The notes under the pieces are model-generated. The model searched no databases. It was given only the letters and a program-made list of their open reading frames with translations, and was not told the DNA's origin. Positions 1 through 5,065 of a DNA stretch of 11,584 nucleotides are shown piece after piece. The number at the start of each line of letters is the position of its first letter. Position 1 is the stretch's first letter. The stretch comes from Zestomicrobium sp964482405. GTDB taxonomy: Archaea; Thermoproteota; Thermoprotei_A; Sulfolobales; NBVN01. Where the stretch lies: positions 1 through 11,584 of the forward strand of contig CAYZXH010000046.1 in NCBI GenBank assembly GCA_964482405.1. Direction: 5' to 3'. The position numbers and the translations under genes are program-made.

Positions 1-85
1 CATGGTTTCTTTCAGTGGGGAGATTCATGTAGTGTCTGTTGAGGAGTTGGGTAGGGTTGGTAGGGTTACTTTCGTTTTTAGTTAG
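1..85 (+). CDS. 3' end of an unidentified protein (partial)
   Basis: The frame beginning at base 2 stays open until a TAG at 83-85, giving a 27-residue tail that includes SFSGEIHVVSVEELGRVGR and ends TFVFS. The other two + frames stop at about 28-42. Valine, glycine and glutamate richness and the alternating hydrophobic pattern suggest a C-terminal beta-rich region. A - strand frame is also open here but translates to an asparagine- and cysteine-rich sequence unlike the window's real proteins. The family cannot be recognised from so little. The ATG at base 2 is probably internal, because there is no room upstream to judge a promoter. Confidence 0.45.
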   Translation, partial: MVSFSGEIHVVSVEELGRVGRVTFVFS

Positions 86-232
86 GGTTGAGCAGCGATA
101 AGCATAAAAACAACTAAAGCAAAATACTTCCTCACGACCACCACACCACAAAACAAATCTCACACATAATTTACAAATCTAAATATCAATAATTAAATTA
201 TTACAGAATATTACGTTAATCTTTCTGTTCTA

Positions 233-339
233 TGTCGTGGGTGAGTACTGACGTTTCAGCAACGTGATAAAGAGATTTGAGGAGGTTACTTGAACCTACT
301 AACCAGTCTCTAGGCACTAGCTACGGGTAGCTCATGACA
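233..339 (+). ncRNA. candidate structured non-coding RNA (cloverleaf-like fold)
   Basis: Hand folding gives a closing helix of 7 pairs, TGTCGTG (233-239) with CATGACA (333-339, one G-U). It encloses three hairpins: ACGTT/AACGT (251-255 with 261-265, loop TCAGC); a long arm, AGAGATT/AGTCTCT (271-277 with 305-311), topped by AGGTT/AACCT (283-287 with 293-297); and AGCTA/TAGCT (319-323 with 328-332, loop CGGG), which abuts the closing helix. The island is about 47% GC in surroundings of about 25%, a common mark of RNA genes in AT-rich hyperthermophile DNA. An AT-rich stretch near 190-205 could supply a TATA box. There is no T-loop or anticodon arm, so it is not an ordinary tRNA, and I could not match it to 5S, SRP, RNase P, H/ACA or a known riboswitch. 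The strand is uncertain, and short helices do arise by chance. Confidence 0.3.
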
Positions 340-428
340 GGGACCTCATAACCCTAAACTCTTAGTAGGTGAAGTGTCTTAAGTTGTGAAAAATATCTTT
401 AAAGTTATGATATGTTAAAATCTTTATA

Positions 429-445
429 TTAGTTTTGGAAACTAA
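429..445. repeat. inverted repeat, 7-3-7
   Basis: Perfect inverted repeat TTAGTTT (429-435), spacer TGG, AAACTAA (439-445), about 146 bases before the regulator gene start. The size resembles an operator for a dimeric DNA-binding protein. AT-rich DNA makes chance palindromes likely, so function is unproven. Confidence 0.35.
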
Positions 446-500
446 ATTATGTTCAAATAAGAAGTTGTTTTGGTTATGCTGGATCACGATATTAACATGG

Positions 501-523
501 CGAAAATCTATTCTTGATTTTCG
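501..523. repeat. inverted repeat, 8-7-8, ahead of the regulator gene
   Basis: Perfect arms CGAAAATC (501-508) and GATTTTCG (516-523) around the 7-base spacer TATTCTT, ending 28 bases before the TATA box at 551. It could be an autoregulatory operator for the winged-helix gene at 591, or a hairpin if this strand is transcribed from upstream. Confidence 0.4.
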
Positions 524-550
524 AATTATGAGATATGTCAAATACATAGT

Positions 551-558
551 ATTTATAA
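551..558 (+). promoter_or_regulatory. TATA box of the winged-helix regulator gene
   Basis: ATTTATAA is centred about 36 bases before the ATG at 591. Archaeal transcription usually starts about 25 bases past the TATA centre, here near 580, giving a leader of about 10 bases. No Shine-Dalgarno sequence precedes the ATG, which fits a nearly leaderless mRNA. Confidence 0.6.
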
Positions 559-590
559 GTTTTGTAACTATATATCATTAGTGGTTCGAT

Positions 591-1223
591 ATGTCTAGTT
601 ATGATGAGGAGGATCGCATATCCTACGGCATAATCTACAGGATTCTTAACCATATAGAGGGTAGGGGCAAGTCATTGAAGACGAGGATATTATACGCTTC
701 AAACCTAAACTCAAGATCTTTAGAGAAATACTTGAAGTTCTTGTTAAGAATCAATCTAATATCTGAGGTATACATTAATGGGAAAAGATATTATATTCTT
801 ACACCTAAGGGGAGGGAGTTACTTTACAAGTTAAGGAAAGTTAGGAAAGACTTAGACGGGCGTTTTTCAAGGAGACTCATAGATCATATCAGAAAAGAGT
901 TAGGGATGCAAGTAACGAATATGCGTGAAATTAATAAGAAGAAACTACACGTAATCTTGATTGACAACGACTCAACTATTAGAGAGGCTATGTTAGAACT
1001 AGTACTTAGTTATGTTAGCGCGAAGATGGACGATGAGGAGGTATTAGGTATAGTTCCTTCAAGACTTTATGATAAGATACTGGAGACGTTGGATCGCATT
1101 AAAAACAATATAAACTCTATAAGGCTTTATACGTACAACGAGCACGAAAATATCGAGAACTCAGCTCTTAAGATAGTTAATTTGTTAAGGGGTCTGGAAA
1201 CACAGTATGTTATCATAATTTAA
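591..1223 (+). CDS. winged-helix DNA-binding protein with an unknown C-terminal domain
   Basis: 210 residues. Residues about 8-85 have the pattern of the archaeal winged-helix family PF14947 (HTH_45, ArnR-like): an N-terminal helix (YGIIYRILNHIE), a helix-turn-helix with LNSRSLEKYLKFLLRINLI as recognition part, and a wing ending YYILTPKGRELL. A basic, probably helical linker (81-104) follows. Residues about 118-210 alternate predicted strands (HVILID, VLGIVP, IRLYTY, QYVIII) with helices, suggesting a small alpha/beta ligand- or partner-binding domain that I do not recognise. No membrane segment is seen. It has its own TATA box and is convergent with the DUF5305-like gene, 43 bases away. A role as transcription regulator is expected from the family. 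Control of the nearby fibre genes is only a guess. The ATG start is supported by the promoter distance. Confidence 0.8.
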   Translation: MSSYDEEDRISYGIIYRILNHIEGRGKSLKTRILYASNLNSRSLEKYLKFLLRINLISEVYINGKRYYILTPKGRELLYKLRKVRKDLDGRFSRRLIDHIRKELGMQVTNMREINKKKLHVILIDNDSTIREAMLELVLSYVSAKMDDEEVLGIVPSRLYDKILETLDRIKNNINSIRLYTYNEHENIENSALKIVNLLRGLETQYVIII

Positions 1224-1266
1224 CTCAAATGCGTTTCCCTACTTTTCCACCATAATTGATTACGTG

Positions 1267-2316
1267 TTACTGTTTTTCGGTCGCTTCATGATATACGTAA
1301 ACCACATCCCCGTCCACAACGGCAAACTTTGTTTTGTCATCGCTTAACTTCACTATAGGCTTCTTCCTCATAGTAGCTACCTTAATCAAGTCTTTGAGAT
1401 CCCGCACGTAAACCACGGCAACCACGTGTTTAACCTGATCTAACTTGCCGGAAATTATTAAGTCTCTATACTTACTTTCAAGGAGGATGATAGGTGATTT
1501 CTCGCCCGATCTACCTTGAGTAACTACTATCAGCGTGAGAGCTAGTAGCCCGGCTGAGGTTATCGAGAACAACATAGTTAAGAGTCTGTAAGTGATGATG
1601 TTCATGCTAACTAATATCAGGGATACTTCAGTAGGCTTAACCTGCTTAAGACTGTCAACGTATTTAGTTTCTGGAGTGCTTGTTTTGACGTCTATGAGGG
1701 GTTTCCCGGTATCGTAGTATAGCTCCAGCTTAGATGTTGAAGTAATAGTGTAAGACTTACTTACGTTCGTTAACTCAACATTCGTGCGTGCATTAAAAAC
1801 CACGCTTACTGTGTAAGCTCTACTACTACCCACCTCCTTCTCAATCACGCTTATGTAATCTCTTAAGTATGTGAAGTTCACGTATAGGTTTTCAACATTA
1901 TTTAACAACTCTCTCACGTCACCTGAGCTAATCACTACCTTCTTAGACCAAACTGGCGAGGAGATGTTCACGTAAACCTCGTAAGACCCATCAACCCTCC
2001 TTAACTCCCCACTAGAACTTAACGCGAGCCTGTACGTAATATTAAAACCCTCCAAGAACTTAACGTATATTGCCTCACCTGGTTGAAGGATTGTTCTGTT
2101 ATCGTATATTAGCGATTTCTTTACTAGAACTACGTAACTTAAGTCTATTTTCTGAGATATTGAGGCTCTAGGGATCTCCTCGACTACCTGATCAGGGTAA
2201 TTATATGAGGTGACTAAACCAACTAACGAGGTTAATAAAACAACACATAAGGCTACGATTAAGAGACGTATGAAGACCTTACTTCGTTTCACGAAAGATA
2301 TCTTAATCCTCGACAT
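1267..2316 (-). CDS. DUF5305-like two-pass membrane protein
   Basis: 349 residues. A basic N-terminus is followed by membrane segment 1 (about 16-36), a beta-rich outer domain (about 40-235) with several N-x-S/T sites (NRT 73, NIT 92, NIS 117, NFT 147, NVS 184), membrane segment 2 (about 242-266), and a cytoplasmic tail (about 270-349). The tail reads ISGKLDQ, then VYVRDLKDLIKVA, IVKLSDD and AVVDGDVVYVY, which matches my memory of the C-terminal pattern in DUF5305 (PF17231), known mainly from haloarchaea and often beside signal peptidase genes. Function is unknown. The ATG overlaps the end of the upstream signal peptidase gene by 14 bases, so the two are almost certainly co-transcribed and coupled. 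A role in assembly, anchoring or quality control of the secreted fibre subunits is inference from context. Confidence 0.7.
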   Translation of the reverse strand: MSRIKISFVKRSKVFIRLLIVALCVVLLTSLVGLVTSYNYPDQVVEEIPRASISQKIDLSYVVLVKKSLIYDNRTILQPGEAIYVKFLEGFNITYRLALSSSGELRRVDGSYEVYVNISSPVWSKKVVISSGDVRELLNNVENLYVNFTYLRDYISVIEKEVGSSRAYTVSVVFNARTNVELTNVSKSYTITSTSKLELYYDTGKPLIDVKTSTPETKYVDSLKQVKPTEVSLILVSMNIITYRLLTMLFSITSAGLLALTLIVVTQGRSGEKSPIILLESKYRDLIISGKLDQVKHVVAVVYVRDLKDLIKVATMRKKPIVKLSDDKTKFAVVDGDVVYVYHEATEKQ

Positions 2317-3520
2317 AAGTAAGCCACCTAAACAACTTCCTCATTAAGCTAGCCGTCATAACTAGAATAACCGCGATTACTAGGTTTTGATAATTTAGAA
2401 ATACCTGCATTAAGTAAATCCACGCATATCCTAATAAAGGTATTTTAAAGACGTACCTACCTAACAATGCGCTCTGAGAGACCCTGTAGGGGTCCGGGCT
2501 CTCGTTGGCATCTCCCTTAGTCACGTATGCTATAGGGTTAGTGTTGAGCACTTGAATAACCCTATGTATAACTATATCCCTACTAAAATAAAAAGCGATC
2601 ACATCACCTACCCTAACATCGTTCGGGTCTGTTCTCACGTTAATCACCGCCACGTCACCCACGTTTAAGAAAGGACTCATACTACCACTAATCACTACTA
2701 AGGTCCTGTACCCAGCTAACAGGAAAGCTAGGAACGCAAACATGACAATTAGGAAACCTAAGCTCATTAACTTAGAAATACGTGAAGGCTTGCTAACCAT
2801 ATCACCCTCGAAATACGCTACACTCAAAATAGCGAGGAACGCGAAAACCTGAAGCACGCTCACAACAGCTGAAACACCGCTTGAAACGTTCGGGAGTACT
2901 GGCATCAAGTATATGTAGAGTCTCGTAAACATAGAGTACATAAGACTATTCTTTATGCCACCTAAAATGAATAAGTAACCAATTAGCAGGTTACTGAGGA
3001 GGAGAGGGACAAAGCTCCTCACAAGAAAATTTAACGAGGTAGAGTAACTAGAGGTGAGCAAACTCAAATACTTAGTGTAGGTAAAGCTTAAGAAAGTGAG
3101 TAAAAGCGATGTTACTATGAGTGAGGTCTTAACCCTCCTTGAACTACTTAAAACAAAACCTCTAAAGAACTCTATCCCAAGAGTTCTAGGAATCTCCCTG
3201 ATTAAGTTGAATATGATGAGGGATTGAGTAAGTGTTAGCGGGTTACGACCGAAACCACTCACGAACCCTAAGATAACGTCACTCGCCACAGTTATGGCCA
3301 GAAATAACAAAACTATCGGTCTAAGACTATCCTCAAGAAATGTCTTCACCCTTATGACCTCGTTGTAGAGGAGACCTAAGACTAGTAAACCTGTTACTGA
3401 AGGTATCGCATAATATAATAAGCCGCTCTGAGGCAGGAATAAAGTATAAAAGTAAGTAAACAAGATAAGTGATAATGAGGAGATCAGCAAAAGATATCTA
3501 GTGTTAAACACTATAGTCAT
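2303..3520 (-). CDS. polytopic signal peptidase I (Sec11/SipW type, S26B)
   Basis: About 405 residues from the ATG at 3520 (411 if the in-frame TTG at 3538 is used; numbering here counts from the TTG). The C-terminal part is a signal peptidase I: SGSMSP with nucleophile Ser286, catalytic His325 in IVIHRVI (histidine, as in archaeal/ER enzymes, instead of bacterial lysine), acidic residues Asp343 (TKGDAN) and Asp349, and a final membrane helix (about 383-399). The first ~275 residues add about six to eight hydrophobic segments, far more than the usual single anchor. Part of this, with IEFFRGFVL at 122-130, resembles a degenerate CPBP/CAAX-protease membrane domain. A TATA-like TTTAAAA lies 32 bases before the ATG, which puts the TTG upstream of the likely transcript start. 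It sits between the fibre subunit genes and the DUF5305-like gene and probably removes their signal peptides at the outer face of the membrane. Confidence 0.85.
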   Translation of the reverse strand: MTIVFNTRYLLLISSLSLILFTYFYTLFLPQSGLLYYAIPSVTGLLVLGLLYNEVIRVKTFLEDSLRPIVLLFLAITVASDVILGFVSGFGRNPLTLTQSLIIFNLIREIPRTLGIEFFRGFVLSSSRRVKTSLIVTSLLLTFLSFTYTKYLSLLTSSYSTSLNFLVRSFVPLLLSNLLIGYLFILGGIKNSLMYSMFTRLYIYLMPVLPNVSSGVSAVVSVLQVFAFLAILSVAYFEGDMVSKPSRISKLMSLGFLIVMFAFLAFLLAGYRTLVVISGSMSPFLNVGDVAVINVRTDPNDVRVGDVIAFYFSRDIVIHRVIQVLNTNPIAYVTKGDANESPDPYRVSQSALLGRYVFKIPLLGYAWIYLMQVFLNYQNLVIAVILVMTASLMRKLFRWLTYVED

Positions 3521-3543
3521 CGTAAACCCACATCTCAATTTAG

Positions 3544-3560
3544 TTTTGTTTTAAACAAAA
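3544..3560 (-). promoter_or_regulatory. TATA region of the signal peptidase gene, inside an 8-1-8 palindrome
   Basis: On the - strand GTTTAAAAC (3548-3556) is a TATA-like box centred 32 bases before the ATG at 3520, predicting a transcript start near 3526. The box is embedded in a perfect inverted repeat, TTTTGTTT (3544-3551), one base, AAACAAAA (3553-3560). A run of six T on the - strand (3557-3562) overlaps it and could serve the upstream transcript as a termination tract. A separate promoter here would let the protease be made independently of the fibre subunits. Confidence 0.5.
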
Positions 3561-3586
3561 AAGTTTTATTTCACGCTTAATGAGAT

Positions 3587-3610
3587 CCCTGCCTAAAGCT
3601 TTAGGCAGGG
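3587..3610 (-). terminator. 24-bp perfect palindrome over the fibre gene stop codon
   Basis: Arms CCCTGCCTAAAG and CTTTAGGCAGGG meet with no spacer. In the - strand mRNA the last codons of the 242-aa fibre gene (GGC CCT GCC TAA) form the 5' arm. Allowing a 4-base loop, the stem has about 10 pairs with a strong G/C base. A T-run (3557-3562) follows about 24 bases later. This could be a partial terminator or a 3' stabilising hairpin that keeps fibre mRNA in excess over the protease mRNA. As DNA it could also be a protein-binding site. Confidence 0.55.
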
Positions 3611-4329
3611 CCATACGTAGTTGTAGGAGCTTCAGGTATGGTAGTAATAGGTATGTAGTACTCATTCCACTGAATCGCTTCGAAACTTATGTATATAGTT
3701 AGCGAAGTTCCTTCAGGTGCTGGCTGAAGCACTGTTAAATCAAAGCTTATGTCCGCTGACTGGCAAGGATGTAGCTGCACTCCGAAGTTATCGCCCCACC
3801 ACACAGTAACGTCAGGTTCTCCATCGCCGTCGAGATCTAGCTCAACGCCCTGCTCTAGTTCTTGCTCGTTTAGCTCATAATACTCAACACCGTTAATCAC
3901 GACCCTCCAAATCTTGAGAGGTATCGTGCCGTCGTTGTGCACCTTAAACGCTACGTGAGTGTAGTACCATGGATAGACATTATTGAGCGTGACAGCCATA
4001 GTATCGTAATCTCCATCCCCATCACTATCAATTAGAGTCACGTGAGTGCAACCTACGTCCTTATCTAACTGCGTAGCTCCGGGCATAGGATAGTATGAAG
4101 CGTTCCAGTCATTACCAAAGGGCCAGGAACCGGGCGGTAGACCGCAAGCATCTAAATATATTACTGAACCGGGAACGAATTCCCAGTCAAGCTCCCCCGT
4201 CTCAACAACAGTATTCACCATTAACGTTTCAGACCACATAGCTAAAGCTACTAGAACTATACCTACCAAAGCCACGACACTTAATTGCTTAATGAATCCC
4301 TTCGACACTTTTAGCACCACGTTAGCCAC
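3601..4329 (-). CDS. secreted TasA/AbpA-like fibre subunit with calcium-type loops
   Basis: 242 residues. A basic start and hydrophobic segment (about 14-30) end VALA/MWSETL, a signal peptide with likely cleavage after Ala30. The mature N-terminus MWSETLMVNT-VVETGELD is shared with the 183-aa neighbour, as are N-DGTIPLKI (132-140) and QWNE (220-223). The SipW-type signal, the small beta-rich domain and the adjacent signal peptidase point to the TasA/CalY/archaeal bundling pilin group, where the mature N-terminal strand can complete the next subunit. Two acidic loops, DSDGDGDYD (101-109) and DLDGDGEPD (165-173), look like DxDxDG calcium sites. Cysteines occur at 62, 94 and 189. The C-terminus is a proline/threonine-rich tail. 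The GTG start at 4329 overlaps the upstream stop by 8 bases, so translation is probably coupled; GTGs at 4320 or 4317 are alternatives. Exact filament type is inference. Confidence 0.75.
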   Translation of the reverse strand: MANVVLKVSKGFIKQLSVVALVGIVLVALAMWSETLMVNTVVETGELDWEFVPGSVIYLDACGLPPGSWPFGNDWNASYYPMPGATQLDKDVGCTHVTLIDSDGDGDYDTMAVTLNNVYPWYYTHVAFKVHNDGTIPLKIWRVVINGVEYYELNEQELEQGVELDLDGDGEPDVTVWWGDNFGVQLHPCQSADISFDLTVLQPAPEGTSLTIYISFEAIQWNEYYIPITTIPEAPTTTYGPA

Positions 4330-4873
4330 TTACCTCGTTCCACTGAGCGAATACTAGGACTATCTCGTAGGGTCCGTATGTCATGTTCTCCTCAGCTTCT
4401 TGGAGAATCTCTATGTGTAGGACGTACGTGGCGCTACCTGATGGCTCTATCTGCGTGTCCTCAGGTATCGTGAGATCCATTATTATCGGGTCATCTACCT
4501 CTGGAATACTGTAGCTATATAGCTTAACAGGGATCGTGCCTATGTTATCTACTACTAGGTATACGTCAACAGCGTATCCTGGGTAAGCGTTATTAATAGA
4601 CACGAGTAATTTAATAGCGTCATCTTCGTCATCCTCTAACTCAACCACAACATTGCATGAAGCCACGTCCTTGCCTTCCTCATTACTGTAGCCTTCACCC
4701 TGAGGATCTGAACCCTCGTCACTACACCACCAATCAGACCACTTAACGTCTACCTCACCTGTGTTTACCGTCGTGTTTATCCATAGTGTCTCAGACCACA
4801 TAGCTAGTGCCGTGCCTAAAGCAAGCACTAATATTGTTAAAGCACTTATACTTAGTATTTTACGTGTTTCCAT
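4322..4873 (-). CDS. secreted TasA/AbpA-like fibre subunit, shorter paralogue
   Basis: 183 residues. METRK and a hydrophobic core (about 6-24) end GTALA/MWSETL, a signal peptide with probable cleavage after Ala24. The mature start MWSETLWINTTVNTGEVDV, N-IGTIPVKL (110-118) and the terminal QWNE (177-180) repeat in the 242-aa neighbour, so the two are paralogues. The remainder is a compact beta-rich domain (strands near 86-95, 101-109, 148-157, 168-176). An acidic stretch, ELEDDEDD (78-85), occupies the place where the neighbour has its first DxDxDG loop. Cysteines are at 50 and 73. It is the first gene of the block, with TATA at 4908-4916 and an AGGT ribosome site (4881-4885) 7 bases from the ATG, so it is probably the most strongly expressed. 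Major subunit here and minor or cross-linking subunit next door is a reasonable guess, not shown. Confidence 0.75.
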   Translation of the reverse strand: METRKILSISALTILVLALGTALAMWSETLWINTTVNTGEVDVKWSDWWCSDEGSDPQGEGYSNEEGKDVASCNVVVELEDDEDDAIKLLVSINNAYPGYAVDVYLVVDNIGTIPVKLYSYSIPEVDDPIIMDLTIPEDTQIEPSGSATYVLHIEILQEAEENMTYGPYEIVLVFAQWNEVSG

Positions 4874-4907
4874 GTTACATTACCTGCGAGTTGTAAAGGG
4901 TTTTCTG

Positions 4908-4916
4908 ATATATTAA
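4908..4916 (-). promoter_or_regulatory. TATA box of the fibre operon
   Basis: On the - strand TTAATATAT lies about 39 bases before the ATG at 4873, predicting a start near 4886 and a leader of about 13 bases. The leader holds AGGTA (4881-4885), a Shine-Dalgarno-like site. Most other genes here are almost leaderless, so a proper ribosome site suggests high expression. Confidence 0.6.
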
Positions 4917-4933
4917 GGATTGTGCATAAGCGA

Positions 4934-4952
4934 TACTTACGATACGTAAGTA
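4934..4952. promoter_or_regulatory. operator-like inverted repeat 1 (8-3-8)
   Basis: Perfect arms TACTTACG (4934-4941) and CGTAAGTA (4945-4952) around ATA. It lies in the divergent promoter region, upstream of both TATA boxes (4908-4916 on the - strand and 5015-5025 on the + strand). Centre at 4943, about 57 bases from the predicted fibre operon start. Confidence 0.55.
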
Positions 4953-4959
4953 GTCACGG

Positions 4960-4978
4960 TATGTACTAGGAGTACATA
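4960..4978. promoter_or_regulatory. operator-like inverted repeat 2 (8-3-8)
   Basis: Perfect arms TATGTACT (4960-4967) and AGTACATA (4971-4978) around AGG. It has the same 8-3-8 geometry as the repeat at 4934-4952 and 5 of 8 arm bases in common (pattern TAYKTACK), with centres 26 bp apart. The matched pair suggests two dimers of one regulator. Confidence 0.55.
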
Positions 4979-5014
4979 GTTGGTCTTAAATACTCAATAT
5001 TTATTTACCATGAG

Positions 5015-5025
5015 TTAATATAAAG
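5015..5025 (+). promoter_or_regulatory. TATA box of the KaiC-like gene
   Basis: TTAATATAAAG centred near 5020 predicts a transcript start near 5046. GGGGAG (5050-5055) would then be a ribosome site 10 bases ahead of the GTG at 5066, which supports that start. Confidence 0.5.
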
Positions 5026-5065
5026 TATGGAGTGGTGAAGCGTTATTTCGGGGAGTCCTAAGTTT

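Larger units (their letters stand above)
86..590. other. AT-rich intergenic region with a GC-richer island
   Basis: About 500 bases without a convincing gene. By hand count, flanking parts (141-230 and 361-590) are about 24-26% GC, while 231-355 is about 47% GC and can be folded into several hairpins (see the separate RNA entry). The downstream half holds two inverted repeats (429-445 and 501-523) and a TATA box at 551-558 for the regulator gene at 591. Short open frames on the - strand (362-547 and 216-317) are not convincing. Confidence 0.7.

Noticed and set aside
84..146. Short hydrophobic frame on the - strand (VVVVRKYFALVVFMLIAAQP).
   Set aside because: Only about 20 codons, no promoter, ends inside the neighbouring gene's stop; not enough to call a small membrane peptide.
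216..317. 33-codon GTG frame on the - strand (begins VPRDWLVGSS), overlapping the RNA candidate.
   Set aside because: Its composition is protein-like, but the length is within chance, an in-frame stop lies just upstream of the GTG, and no ribosome site or well-placed TATA was seen. Kept as the main alternative to the RNA idea.
233..339. Possible intron-containing tRNA, because of a 7-pair closing helix and a hairpin abutting its 3' side.
   Set aside because: No GTTCRA T-loop, no D-loop or anticodon arm features on either strand.
362..547. 61-codon open frame on the - strand in the 86-590 region.
   Set aside because: It lies in about 26% GC DNA, is rich in N, H, I and F without domain pattern, and overlaps the inverted repeats; it looks like a chance frame.
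3521..3538. TTG start at 3538 for the long signal peptidase.
   Set aside because: It would lie upstream of the transcript start predicted from the TATA-like box at 3549-3555; the ATG at 3520 fits a leaderless start.
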